Assembly: GCA_025642065.1 (NCBI GenBank)
Contig: JAODUP010000275.1
Span: forward strand, 1-64,000
Direction: 5' to 3'
Length of the DNA: 64,000 nt
Source: Paralvinella palmiformis
Lineage: Eukaryota; Annelida; Polychaeta; Terebellida; Alvinellidae
The translations under genes and the position numbers were made by a program. The notes under the pieces were generated by a model. The model saw only the letters and a list, made by a program, of their open reading frames with translations. It ran no database searches and was not told where the DNA came from. Positions 59,701 to 64,000 of the stretch are shown here, piece after piece (position 1 is the stretch's first letter; each line of letters begins with the position of its first letter).

Positions 59701-59840
59701 AGTTGGCGATGATGTATGTGCGACGTTTCTTTGGCCAGTGGAATGGCTTTATGACATGTATGTCATTGTTCGTCACTGGTCTGGTGTTGGCTTTTTTAGA
59801 TCCAGCCATGCGCTTTTTCAAGGATCCCTATGGAAGATAA
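18733..59840 (+). CDS. LMF2: Lipase maturation factor 2 (LMF2) orthologue, 17-exon gene model with one duplicated exon
   Basis: Multi-pass ER membrane protein of the lipase maturation factor family. LMF1 is known to be needed for folding of lipoprotein, hepatic and endothelial lipase; the role of LMF2 is less clear. Joined exons give about 671 residues plus stop (vertebrate LMF2 about 700). Signatures in order: [16 protein letters not shown] (about 20-35), [20 protein letters not shown] (about 121-140), [20 protein letters not shown] (about 166-185), [32 protein letters not shown] (about 261-272), [16 protein letters not shown] (about 454-469), [17 protein letters not shown] and a final membrane helix. 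LMF1 was considered, but the C-terminal half reads as LMF2. All exon phases fit and every intron is GT-AG. The gene spans 41 kb; intron 7 (13.7 kb) contains MFHAS1 on the other strand. Exon 12 exists in two versions. Confidence 0.93.
19870..20827. mobile_element. Non-autonomous hAT element in LMF2 intron 1
   Basis: The left end is CAGGGTTGGGTTTCTTCC. The right end, reverse-complemented, is CAGGATTGGCATGTTTCTTCC. It is flanked on both sides by the same 8 bp, CCTAGAAT (19862-19869 and 20828-20835), which is the target duplication length of hAT transposons. A second inverted pair inside, GGGAAGAAATGGAAGAAAC, lies near each end (about 19938 and 20728). At 958 bp with no transposase, it depends on a partner element. 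Confidence 0.9.
21668..21838 (+). mobile_element. tRNA-derived SINE, family S1 (plus copy)
   Basis: GGTGCCTCCATGGTAGTGTGG (A-box side), GAGTTCAAATCTC (B box), GTGTTTCATTTTTATT, CATTACCTTTGGAGATG, ATTTAGCCTGCCTTGTGCAC and GGCCATAAAAGATGAAAT follow in family order. It lies in LMF2 intron 1. Confidence 0.85.
22599..22649 (+). CDS. LMF2: LMF2 exon 2
   Basis: 51 nt encoding (G)[16 protein letters not shown], which matches the LMF family's GLYGxxGILPA segment. Acceptor ACTTTCAG, donor GTAAGG; phase 1 in, phase 1 out. Confidence 0.92.
22795..23290 (+). mobile_element. Decayed LINE reverse transcriptase fragment
   Basis: [20 protein letters not shown] matches the AFDTVDHxILLxxL block of CR1-type reverse transcriptases. 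It is followed by a stop and [10 protein letters not shown], where SWFxSYLxxRTQ is expected. Further on, [19 protein letters not shown] matches the NKLKLNADKTE block. Stops and small deletions are frequent, so this is an old copy in LMF2 intron 2. Confidence 0.65.
23408..23462. repeat. Short direct repeat, about 23 bp x 2
   Basis: AACACACTCACCTGGATGTA plus TAG occurs twice about 32 bp apart, in a CA-rich context. Confidence 0.75.
24207..24421 (+). CDS. LMF2: LMF2 exon 3
   Basis: 215 nt encoding (G)[20 protein letters not shown], then [20 protein letters not shown] and membrane-like sequence ending MMYFSLFQ. Acceptor TTCCATCAG, donor GTGAGC; phase 1 in, phase 0 out. Confidence 0.93.
26219..26402 (+). 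mobile_element. tRNA-derived SINE, family S1 (plus copy)
   Basis: GGGCACCTCCGGGTCTAGTTGG, GAGTTCGAATCTTGG (B box), the CTTTGGAGGTCGCTCGGCCC body and GGCCGTAAAACATCATCATG. One of the best-preserved copies. Confidence 0.9.
26893..27173 (+). mobile_element. tRNA-derived SINE, family S2 (full-length-like copy)
   Basis: The head TGATAGCGCAGTTAGTTACG resembles a tRNA A box, and GAGTGCGTTGGACTCGTAGTC resembles an anticodon arm. The B-box region is decayed. The 3' part TTGAGATGTGTGTTGGG, CAGATCTGAGTCAGGG and GTGCTATATAAACATGCATT, with an ATTATTAT tail, is shared with 42432-42586 and 50690-50836. It lies in LMF2 intron 3. Confidence 0.7.
29267..29336. repeat. Two-copy 35-bp tandem repeat
   Basis: Units 29267-29301 and 29302-29336 start GATTAGGAACAGTTTGTTGC and end AGTAAAGGTC. 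I see a single mismatch, so the duplication is recent. Confidence 0.92.
30060..30545 (-). mobile_element. Diverged LINE 3' end related to family L-A
   Basis: On the minus strand it parallels the 14085-14667 copy. It has an ATCTGATTATAACATCAACC-like start matching SDYNINRLQ, then TCTTAAAAAAATATATTGG where ILxKLHW is expected, and CCGAGCCCCCGCTTTATGG where AAPTLWN is expected. It ends in a TTATTATTATA tail. Frames are heavily broken. It lies in LMF2 intron 3 and reaches within about 220 bp of exon 4. Confidence 0.65.
30766..30794 (+). CDS. LMF2: LMF2 exon 4 (29-nt small exon)
   Basis: Encodes VGQTFLWFQ(W), the conserved start of the LMF block that continues [11 protein letters not shown]. Acceptor TTTTTTTTGTCCAG, donor GTGAGT; phase 0 in, phase 2 out. 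At 29 nt it is easily missed by gene finders. Confidence 0.92.
31104..31300 (+). CDS. LMF2: LMF2 exon 5 (conserved core)
   Basis: 197 nt encoding (W)[40 protein letters not shown] and [14 protein letters not shown], the most conserved part of the family. Acceptor TGTATTTCAG, donor GTAGGT; phase 2 in, phase 1 out. Confidence 0.95.
32074..32099 (+). CDS. LMF2: LMF2 exon 6 (26-nt small exon)
   Basis: Encodes (A)LNYHYETQ, matching the family's LTYHYETQ. Acceptor TTAAACAG, donor GTATGT; phase 1 in, phase 0 out. Confidence 0.92.
32254..32406 (+). CDS. LMF2: LMF2 exon 7
   Basis: 153 nt (51 codons) encoding [20 protein letters not shown], then a membrane helix and [14 protein letters not shown]. 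Acceptor CACCATACAG, donor GTAAGA; phase 0 in and out. The intron before it is only 154 bp and carries a (GT)n run. The intron after it is 13.7 kb. Confidence 0.93.
33280..33530 (-). mobile_element. LINE 3' end (L2/CR1-like), decayed
   Basis: The minus strand reads [20 protein letters not shown] then [10 protein letters not shown], resembling the extreme C-terminus of CR1/L2 proteins (xLKTHLFK). A 3' region follows with GGCACTATATAAAATACTATT. It is short and diverged. It lies in LMF2 intron 7. Confidence 0.45.
34010..34028. repeat. (GA)n then G-rich run
   Basis: About 9 GA repeats followed by GGGGGGAGG. Confidence 0.85.
34497..34502 (-). terminator. Candidate polyadenylation signal of the MFHAS1-like gene
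   Basis: AATAAA on the minus strand, about 150 nt downstream of the stop codon at 34653. It is the nearest canonical hexamer I see in the right orientation. Confidence 0.5.
34653..37519 (-). CDS. MFHAS1: MFHAS1-like exon 3 (LRR, ROC and COR domains)
   Basis: 2867 nt with no internal stop. It starts after the acceptor CTTTCCTTCAG with the codon split across the junction, giving [20 protein letters not shown]. It ends LQLTISVI plus TAA. It would be read as starting at an internal Met/Leu if the upstream exons were missed. Confidence 0.95.
34653..38817 (-). CDS. MFHAS1: MFHAS1-like LRR-ROC-COR (ROCO) protein, three coding exons
   Basis: A large cytoplasmic ROCO-family protein. Vertebrate MFHAS1 is a GTP-binding regulator linked to TLR/inflammatory and ERK signalling. 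The spliced model gives about 1066 residues (human about 1050). Layout: Ser/Lys/Arg-rich N-terminus 1-110 ([14 protein letters not shown]), leucine-rich repeats about 113-460 (e.g. [20 protein letters not shown]), ROC GTPase with P-loop GETQCGKT at 523-530, switch-II DLGG at 571-574, THTD at 631-634 in place of NKxD, and [10 protein letters not shown] as a likely G5. The COR domain runs on from about 730 ([10 protein letters not shown]) to the end. No kinase domain, so it is not LRRK. Exon 3 holds about 90% of the coding sequence. The whole gene lies inside LMF2 intron 7 on the opposite strand. Confidence 0.92.
38085..38272 (-). CDS. MFHAS1: MFHAS1-like exon 2
   Basis: 188 nt between acceptor ATTTTACAG and donor GTAAGT. 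It encodes (R)[40 protein letters not shown] and [14 protein letters not shown]. The latter half already looks like the lead-in to the LRR array. Phases match exon 1 (2) and exon 3 (1). Confidence 0.85.
38672..38817 (-). CDS. MFHAS1: MFHAS1-like exon 1 (start codon)
   Basis: 146 nt from ATG to donor GTAACC, encoding [20 protein letters not shown] and further Ser/Lys-rich sequence. A CTTCAG just upstream (38835 region) may be an acceptor, so a 5' UTR intron or an upstream exon is possible; no in-frame stop was found in the 40 nt before the ATG. The start is therefore likely but not certain. Confidence 0.7.
38836..40719. other. LMF2 intron 7 and upstream flank of MFHAS1-like gene
   Basis: No further gene seen. 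It includes a (TG)n run at 39582-39602 and a C9 run at 39850. It presumably holds the promoter of the minus-strand gene, not locatable by eye. Confidence 0.35.
40720..40890 (-). mobile_element. tRNA-derived SINE, family S1 (minus copy, diverged)
   Basis: GTTTTACGGTTATTTCTGTCC, TAGGCTAAATGGC, AATGAAGTGAAAGATGAAAC and AGATTTGAACACC are in minus-strand family order. The tRNA-like end is decayed. Confidence 0.75.
41954..42011. repeat. (GT)n microsatellite
   Basis: An uninterrupted GT run of about 57 bp, one of the longest in the window. It could form Z-DNA. Confidence 0.97.
42368..42645 (-). mobile_element. tRNA-derived SINE, family S1 (minus copy), split by an S2 tail
   Basis: The left part, GATGATTGATGTTTTACGGCC to CTATCTCCAACGG (about 42368-42436), is the 3' half of S1 on the minus strand. 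After about 150 bp of unrelated S2 sequence, the right part resumes with CACCTTTCAGATATGCCCACG and CCGAGATTCAAACAC. The two halves together make one S1 copy, with a short piece lost at the junction. Confidence 0.85.
42432..42586 (+). mobile_element. SINE family S2 tail inserted into an S1 SINE
   Basis: TGCTCCCTTGGGAGTTGAG through AAAGCGCCTTAGAGCAGC to GGTGCTATATAAATATCAC and an ATTATTA end. It is nearly the same as 50690-50836. It lacks the tRNA-like head, so it is a 5'-truncated insertion. Confidence 0.85.
43525..43600 (+). mobile_element. Possible tRNA-like SINE head
   Basis: TGGCTCAGCTTTTAGAGCAG and GGTCAAATCCGGCTC have A-box- and B-box-like spacing. No S1 or S2 body follows. The 135-codon frame covering this (43439-43846) is not a credible protein. 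Confidence 0.3.
43888..44078 (+). mobile_element. tRNA-derived SINE, family S1 (plus copy)
   Basis: GGGAACCTCCATAGTCTAACTG, GAGTTCAAATTTCG, TGTCTGAAAGGTGTTTCATC, CTCATTACCTGTGGATGTC and ATGTAAAACATCA follow in family order. Confidence 0.85.
45006..45160 (+). mobile_element. tRNA-derived SINE, family S1 (internally deleted)
   Basis: The GGGGCGCCTCTGTGGTCTAG head jumps from TAGCATGTTG straight to GGCGTAGGCATATCTGAAGG, losing the B-box segment. It then runs normally to ATAAAACATCAATCATCATG. Confidence 0.88.
45175..45325 (+). mobile_element. tRNA-derived SINE, family S1 (degenerate)
   Basis: TGGTAGTGCAGTTTGC, TGGGTTCAAACCCCC (good B box), GGAGGGTGTTTCATCTGTC, CATTTAGCTTAACATGTGC and TGGCTGTAA. 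It sits head-to-tail with the copy just upstream. Confidence 0.65.
46022..46070. repeat. (TA)n microsatellite close to an LMF2 acceptor
   Basis: About 40 bp of TA repeats ending about 15 bp before the exon 8 acceptor, so it lies in the branch-point/polypyrimidine zone. Confidence 0.95.
46084..46210 (+). CDS. LMF2: LMF2 exon 8
   Basis: 127 nt encoding [20 protein letters not shown], then [29 protein letters not shown] is a family hallmark. Acceptor TGTTTCAG, donor GTGAGT; phase 0 in, phase 1 out. Confidence 0.95.
46255..46800. repeat. Possible short DNA transposon with CCTGGAAA-type ends
   Basis: CAGTGTTCCCAACACATCC with TGGAAAGCTTGGAAAAT at the left, and GTCCTGGAAAATGG, CCTGTAAAAT and TTTCCTTGGCTGTGG at the right, are loosely inverted. 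No target duplication was confirmed, so class and limits are uncertain. Confidence 0.3.
47149..47310 (+). CDS. LMF2: LMF2 exon 9
   Basis: 162 nt encoding (G)[40 protein letters not shown] and [13 protein letters not shown]. Acceptor TTCTTTAG, donor GTATTG; phase 1 in and out. Confidence 0.9.
47421..47526 (+). CDS. LMF2: LMF2 exon 10
   Basis: 106 nt encoding (V)[20 protein letters not shown] and [14 protein letters not shown](R). Acceptor TTTGTTACAG, donor GTTAGT; phase 1 in, phase 2 out. The preceding intron is only 110 bp. Confidence 0.92.
47763..47815. repeat. C-rich run and (AC)n
   Basis: CCTCCCCCCCCCCCTCCCTCCC followed by about 13 AC repeats, inside LMF2 intron 10. Confidence 0.95.
47921..48020 (+). 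CDS. LMF2: LMF2 exon 11
   Basis: 100 nt encoding (R)[20 protein letters not shown] and [13 protein letters not shown], a membrane helix. Acceptor GTATTTTCAG, donor GTAAGC; phase 2 in, phase 0 out. It is followed by the alternative exon pair. Confidence 0.93.
48329..48530 (+). mobile_element. tRNA-derived SINE, family S1 (plus copy)
   Basis: GGGGAACCTCTGTGGTCTAG, CGGTAGCATGTTAGACCAC, ATGTTCAAATCTCGG, the AGGTCGCTCGACCCATTTAG body and GGCTGTAAAACATCAATGATC with an ATCATCATC tail. Nearly complete. Confidence 0.92.
49227..50189. mobile_element. Inverted-repeat DNA transposon (MITE-like) in LMF2 intron 11, upstream of exon 12A
   Basis: The left end TACCGTAAGTCCCGGCCATT (then AAGGCGACG) mirrors the right end, which reverse-complemented reads TAGGTCCCGGCCATTAAGCC (then GATAC). 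Inner CCATTAAGCCAACC (left) and CCATTAAGCTAACC (right) are also shared. About 960 bp with no transposase. TA at both borders suits a Tc1/mariner/pogo-type target. Confidence 0.8.
50219..50345 (+). mobile_element. Degenerate S1-like SINE
   Basis: GCACAGTTAGTCACAAACC, TTGGGTTCATATCCCAGCC (B box), GTCTGAAGGGTGTTTCACAT and GTTACCTTTTGTGGAGG. The 3' end is lost just before the next S1 copy. Confidence 0.55.
50373..50552 (+). mobile_element. tRNA-derived SINE, family S1 (plus copy)
   Basis: GTGGGGCACCTCCATGGTCTAG, CGGTAGCATGTTGCACCAC, TGTTCGAATCTTGGC, TTAGCCTACCGTGTGCAC and AAAACATCAATCATCATCATC. Well preserved. Confidence 0.92.
50690..50836 (+). mobile_element. SINE family S2 tail
   Basis: AATGCTCCCTTGTGAGTTGAG through TGTAAAGTGCCCTAGAGCAG to GGGCACTATATAAATATCAC and an ATTATTATTAT tail. 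Near-identical to 42432-42586. It lies 160 bp upstream of LMF2 exon 12A. Confidence 0.88.
50995..51110 (+). CDS. LMF2: LMF2 exon 12A (alternative, probably mutually exclusive with 12B)
   Basis: 116 nt after acceptor TTTTCCTAAG and before donor GTAGTT. Encodes [20 protein letters not shown], then [18 protein letters not shown]; the split codon with exon 13 gives Arg, so YGLFRRMTG as in the family consensus. Phase 0 in, phase 2 out, identical to 12B. It lies between two inverted-repeat DNA elements and just after SINE copies. The donor is weaker than that of 12B. The open frame and exact length argue that it is a working exon, not a relic. Confidence 0.85.
51537..52514. mobile_element. Inverted-repeat DNA transposon (MITE-like) downstream of LMF2 exon 12A
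   Basis: The left end TACCGTAATCTCCTGTGTAT (then AGCACCC) mirrors the right end, which reverse-complemented reads TACCGTAATCTTCCGTGTAG. TA lies at both borders. CGTGTATAAACCGCACCC just inside the left end resembles pogo/Tigger-type subterminal words. About 978 bp with no transposase. The minus-strand frame at 51427-51798 crosses the element end and is not a gene. Confidence 0.75.
52515..54402. other. LMF2 intron sequence between the alternative exons
   Basis: No gene or clear transposon. A tRNA-like GGACAGCGGTTAGAGTACTG at 52992 may be a SINE head remnant. Regulatory elements selecting exon 12A or 12B could lie here, but none can be identified by eye. Confidence 0.35.
54403..54518 (+). CDS. 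LMF2: LMF2 exon 12B (alternative, probably mutually exclusive with 12A)
   Basis: 116 nt after acceptor CTCTATACCCAG and before donor GTAAGC. Encodes [20 protein letters not shown], then [18 protein letters not shown]; the split codon with exon 13 gives Thr (YGLFRTMTG). Shares H3, T4, I6, L14, H19-R20-W21-H22, L30-T31-S32 and Y34-R38 with 12A. The splice sites are stronger than those of 12A. Confidence 0.92.
55681..55805 (+). CDS. LMF2: LMF2 exon 13
   Basis: 125 nt encoding [20 protein letters not shown] and [20 protein letters not shown]; [15 protein letters not shown] and YKPGN are family signatures. Acceptor TTGTAACCAG, donor GTGAGT; phase 2 in, phase 1 out. Confidence 0.95.
55922..56035 (+). 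CDS. LMF2: LMF2 exon 14
   Basis: 114 nt encoding (A)[20 protein letters not shown] and [17 protein letters not shown], with the conserved [16 protein letters not shown]. Acceptor TTTTTGCAG, donor GTTACT; phase 1 in and out. Confidence 0.95.
56265..56370 (+). CDS. LMF2: LMF2 exon 15
   Basis: 106 nt encoding (V)[20 protein letters not shown] and [14 protein letters not shown]. Acceptor GCTTCTAG, donor GTTAGT; phase 1 in, phase 2 out. Confidence 0.93.
56526..56637 (+). CDS. LMF2: LMF2 exon 16
   Basis: 112 nt encoding (R)[20 protein letters not shown] and [17 protein letters not shown]. The WW segment is the family's luminal WWxRxxVxEYxP motif. Acceptor TATTTTTAG, donor GTAAGC; phase 2 in, phase 0 out. 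Confidence 0.93.
56650..56760. repeat. (GT)n(TA)n(GA)n compound microsatellite
   Basis: GT, then TA, then GA repeats in one block, starting about 15 bp after the exon 16 donor. Confidence 0.95.
58470..58738 (+). mobile_element. LINE 3' end, family L-A (plus copy)
   Basis: CCCCCACTTTGTGGAAAAGG then CCAGCAGATATTAGAAATGC corresponds to the [15 protein letters not shown] segment. The 3' UTR words TTTGTACAGCGCCTTTGAATGG and CTCCTGCTAGTAAGGGTGC and the ATTATTATTATT tail match the minus copy at 14085-14667. Severely 5'-truncated. It lies in LMF2 intron 16. Confidence 0.9.
58739..59657. other. End of LMF2 intron 16
   Basis: AT-rich intron sequence with no further element recognised. It ends in the acceptor TATTCTATATAG. 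Confidence 0.5.
59658..59840 (+). CDS. LMF2: LMF2 exon 17 (last membrane helix and stop)
   Basis: Phase 0 reading gives [40 protein letters not shown] and [20 protein letters not shown], then TAA. This provides the family's final membrane helix. A second frame (from 59657) stays open through this exon to 60304. After the stop it reads FWRGVAQMLAWMAGRLLAIM and ADWSRQAFGSYIAHHQPEEE, so the true C-terminus may be longer if there is an indel near 59830. Confidence 0.8.
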   Translation, partial: EKKDNPGGGNPRPFKLAMMYVRRFFGQWNGFMTCMSLFVTGLVLAFLDPAMRFFKDPYGR

Positions 59841-60304
59841 TGTCGTTCTGGCGAGGGGTGGCACAGATGTTGGCTTGGATGGCCGGAAGATTGTTGGCCA
59901 TCATGGCCGACTGGTCAAGGCAAGCTTTTGGTTCCTATATTGCTCATCACCAGCCTGAAGAAGAGATCTCACTGACTGGTGCACATGTACCAAAGTGTGC
60001 TAATCTTGGTACACGTGTACCCAAGTGCATTCATTCGTTTCATTCTGGTGCTTGTTTCGTGTGTATTCAGCTTTGTTGTCCTGCTACCGGATGTGCCATG
60101 TCTCCGAAAAAACGAAAGCAGTCACAAGCTAGCATTTATCAAAATGGTCATATGACAAGCCGCCATAACTATGTTAGCTGTCTCCGTCAAAACATTTTTG
60201 TATGCCTTGCCATTAAGTTTCTTAGAGTCACTATCAGCCAAATAAAGCAGGTGGTGGTTGAATTATCAGAGAAGTGCCTAAAGCCAGGAGATGCAGCTGT
60301 CTAA
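59841..60304 (+). other. LMF2: LMF2 3' UTR or frame-shifted C-terminal extension
   Basis: 464 nt open in the frame +2 to exon 17. It contains an amphipathic stretch, an acidic HHQPEEEIS, a duplicated GxxVPKC motif and a basic PKKRKQ. An AATAAA at 60241-60246 could be the polyadenylation signal; if used, it would also end this frame before its stop. Either a UTR or an assembly-broken coding tail. Confidence 0.45.
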
Positions 60305-60694
60305 ACCCAGTGCTATTTTGTGTTAAACTATCGTTGGGTCAGATGCATGCGGTGGATTTATTTTCTTTCGGTAATTAGGTCACATAATCATCGAGGTGAT
60401 GGTTAGATTGATGTTTGATAGATGTAGGTTGTCTATGGACGTGTGCGTCATCCGGTGTATATATTGTCCATAATTATTATCATCGACATTCTTATTAAGA
60501 CCAAGCATAACAAGTTTCAGTGGGCCACGATAATGTCATTGGCTAAGGACCGTTTCTGATTGGAGCTTGTAATAGATAATGTTATACAGTCCGTTACTAT
60601 AATGAAGTGAACGTACAATGATTAGATTGTACTCTGTCCATCAATCGTCTAAATTGAATGTCCTTTTTGTGCAAGGCAGAAAAACGTGCTTGTG

Positions 60695-60734
<40 letters not shown>

Positions 60735-60927
60735 TATACACACACACCTGAATGTTGTCTCAGGTTATTCAATGGTATGTGTGACATCTTAATGTAATGA
60801 AAATGTATATGGAGTTTATAAATTTATGGTAACAGTTTTGTTATTATTTGAAGTTCACAGTGAGTTTATCCCTTCTAGTGTGGCAAAATGGGACATGGAG
60901 GTTCTCATATATATATATATATATATT

Positions 60928-60958
<31 letters not shown>

Positions 60959-63900
60959 TACCTGTTAATTCTTATATGGTCTATGAATGTGCAACTACCA
61001 TCCTGACATCAACTCATTAATATGATTTATCTGTTGTTGTCATTGTTGAAGTATACTTGCGTATTGCAGCCAGAATCGGTTGGATCGACATAATTACTCC
61101 CATTCACTAATTGGAATTTTATTGCCCACTGATATAGTTTTGTCAAATCACTATCTGGATCCTTTCTGTGGCTCACAACACGTCACCGAAAGTTATCCCT
61201 GCATTTCTTATCATGCTGCTTCTCCAGAACTGCTCTTTAATTTGCATGTGTTCGCGCACAAATAGAACGCGGTCTCATCAACCCTAACTATGTATCATTT
61301 ATCAGCGATGTAAACCCCCTTTTTTATGGTTCTGGGACACTGAATGGCCTAAAATGTGCCGTTAGGTAACATTCATCCAACCATCTCCCCCCTTTTATGA
61401 TTTAAATGTTGTTTGTTGTAAGCTATCAGATGCATGTTGTTTTCCCAGTCATTTATATCAGAATGAGTTCGTTCATGATGCTTCCAGGATCACGGTCATT
61501 TTACCGTTATTTGTCCACCTACTTTGGTGGCCGTGTACTCGTACGACTTTTATCAGAACTCCAGGTGTACTGAGCTTTTTATTTGTTGTGAAAAGCAAGA
61601 GAAACGGGTGCACTGTATGCTTATGGCTTACAATTTCGGTACTGATCTGTATATAATGGTACAAGTAATCAGCCTTTGCTTCACTGAACTTACTGGAAAT
61701 ACGAGGAAGTTGGTAAAGTGACTGTGATGAGGAGGTTACGAGTTCTTTGCGGTGACGACTCTGATCTGGAGCTAGCTCGGTGCTACTACCGCCTGCCATA
61801 AGATTAGCCCTACTAAATATAAACGAGTGGTTAAAGGGGAATATACATGACATTGTGAGTTGGCTTGTGTTAATTCTGTTCTATACTTGCAAATTGTATA
61901 TGCTTTATACAGGCAATATAGCTATGTTGCATGGAAAATAGAACATATTTCCTATGTTCCCCCTTAACCATCTGTTAAGTATCTTTTGTATATAACTCTT
62001 CGGTATCCACGGAAACGGTATGGTGACTTCATCATTGCTAAATGTTACATTAGTTGTTAATAATCTCTTGTTACCAGGCCAGTTGTATACATTTTGTCAG
62101 ATAGGGCATTACGTTTAAACGTGAATTCGCTCTTGAATGCGGACAGGTCTGAAACTATCATTTTGCCCTTGATGGTAGATACCTAATTCATGACAACTAA
62201 AAGTGTGATGAAGTTCGTGTTACGCATGCTGCTGTATTGAGTATTTTTTGGCTCTATTTTTGTCTGAGGTGGGGTTATTATATTTTATGCAATCTCATTA
62301 ATTATTAGAATTTCTTAAATTTTAGTTTGTAATATGACTAGACCTCACAAAAAAACTATTGCCTCAAATGCGTATGTATTAATCTTAGATGTTTTGTAAC
62401 AACTGATTTGTGGTAATACGAGTGGTGTTGCTCAAATACAGATCGCTAGTTAATATTTATAGGTAACTGTGTTAGTGTCGGTTGCAATTAACTGACTGAC
62501 ACCATTTTTGGGGTGTAGGCTGTTTGATTGACTGTGTCGAGATGCTAATCGTACAGACATAAAAGGTAGTCATGCGATGCTGATCGTGAGTTGTGATGTT
62601 AACAGGCTTTCGTCTCCGTGATCTGTCTGTTATGGACGAATTGAGGTGATTTTCTTCTTGCGCTGTTATATTGATGTAGCGAAGAGTTGTTTTGGTTATG
62701 TACCCTACCGAAAGATGACAATTCCACACATTCTCTATCTGTCTGTTAATATGTTTCGTGATTGAATCAGATCACTTGTTAAACGGCGGCACCTAGTTGT
62801 TATTAATCTTACTACTGTTGAGGGTTGTTTTTTACGATGAAGTCTCCCCTGATGTAATATTACGAAGCGTTCTAATAAAAGCTCGTTACGGCCGACTGTT
62901 GTTGTTGTTCTTGTAATATCTAGGCATGAATGGCGTGTGAAGAATGTGATTGGGGATGGACGTAGTCAACCTCGTAGATATGATGGTGCTGATAACGTGT
63001 TAATCTTCAGTGTTTGCCATTAGTTGATTAATGTTATTTAAATAAGTTATGGTTGCTAGATTTTCAGTGAAACGTGTATACTTAAGCTATCGGTGCTGTC
63101 TGTGTTGAAGTAATTGCGGTTGTGTTTTGCGTTTGTTGTGTTTTACTGCAATGATGGCCGAGTAATGAAAATTATGTGCTTTACCCGTTAGGGCGGAAAC
63201 CAGTATAACTTTATATCTTTGATATACCCCGGATAACTATTTTTGTTCACATTTCATCAAGAGAGAGTAGAATTCTAGAAGTGGTGGTCTCAGCTAAACG
63301 AACAGCATTACGTCTAGAAAAAAGTGAGAACGTTTTGCGATGGTCCCTAAGTAACCTGCCAGTCTTAGCCTATAGAGTAGTCTCTCTGAGATAAGACCTG
63401 CCCTTCTGCCCCAAGCTACGTCATCGAAAGGGTCCTGTTTCTGTTGCAATGATCTGGTTCCATTTCGCACCAAATCAATTCGCATATTTGACAGTATTGG
63501 GGCCAGGACATGATACAACATCATCTAATACACTGTCGTTGAAGTCGTTCATTTCTTCACCATCAGTTACATTACTAGATCTATGGCCTTGTGAGGATCT
63601 ATCACCGACATCACCATTTACACCGGAGACTGGATGATGACAATCTGGTGGCAAGCAGGTCGCCCTCATCTCCAGATATATTTACAATACCTTGATCATA
63701 ATTGTCATCAGTTCCCTGTCTTCTCTTCACTATCCAGTCTTACAGCGATGATGATGTACTCTTCTGTTCCTTCATTTCATTTTCGATCCGAATTTGGTTA
63801 TGTTGTTCGGGGAGAATTCCCAGGCTGTCGCTTAATCAGCACAGCCTCTATGTTGGAGTGGTTGAGAAATCTCCTCCCCCACCACTCACAGGGGAGCAGT

Positions 63901-64000
63901 ACGGAAAGATGGAGCCGAAATACCCTGAGGGTGGTCACTGCCAGAGTGTTTTACGTCCTATGGGGGGTTTTAACGTCCCCTTTATTTTAAATAATTCAGT
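60305..64000. other. Region downstream of LMF2, no supported gene
   Basis: Contains (TA)n at about 60700-60730 and (TA)n(GT)n at about 60909-60955. A 126-codon minus frame (61473-61853) and frames at 63294-63990 on both strands lack any recognised domain or consistent splice context. One short minus frame near 63700-63620 reads DDNYDQGIVNISGDEGDLLA and could be part of an exon of an unseen gene; this is weak. Confidence 0.4.

Noticed and set aside
61473..61853. 126-codon minus-strand open frame
   Set aside because: No known motif, no conserved-looking segment, and a 65-codon frame lies opposite; kept only as a note.

Overview
This is animal nuclear DNA: AT-rich, with spliced genes, long introns, many (TA)n and (GT)n microsatellites, tRNA-derived SINEs, LINE 3' ends and short inverted-repeat DNA transposons. 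The gene structures and repeat mix suggest a spiralian, most likely a mollusc. That placement is inference; nothing in the window fixes the species.

Three protein-coding genes are well supported. (1) A single-exon rhodopsin-class GPCR lies at 3813-4808 (+). (2) A lipase maturation factor 2 (LMF2) orthologue spans 18733-59840 (+). I rebuilt 17 coding exons from splice sites and phases, giving about 671 residues against roughly 700 in vertebrates. Two of these exons are only 29 and 26 nt long. (3) An MFHAS1-type LRR-ROC-COR protein lies at 34653-38817 (-), with three coding exons and about 1066 residues, close to the usual family length. It sits whole, on the opposite strand, inside LMF2 intron 7.

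The most interesting feature is in LMF2. The segment between residues 420 and 459 is encoded twice, by two exons 3.3 kb apart (50995-51110 and 54403-54518). Both are exactly 116 nt, both enter at phase 0 and leave at phase 2, and their peptides match at 16 of 38 positions. Because 116 is not a multiple of three, using both exons or neither breaks the frame, so this looks like a mutually exclusive exon pair. A second oddity is the last LMF2 exon, where a different frame stays open for 464 nt beyond the predicted stop and reads like coding sequence.

Layout: 1-18.6 kb holds the GPCR and many transposon remains (LINE, pogo/CENP-B-like, a repeat-associated protein fragment, a MULE-like fragment, LINE next to a P2X7-C-like ORF). 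18.7-59.8 kb is LMF2, whose introns contain a hAT element with a perfect 8-bp target duplication, two TA-flanked inverted-repeat elements around one of the alternative exons, LINE tails and many SINE copies. 60.3-64 kb has no gene I can support. At least nine clear copies and two weak ones of one SINE family (tRNA-like head, ATC-rich tail) occur in both orientations, and one is split by the tail of a second SINE family.
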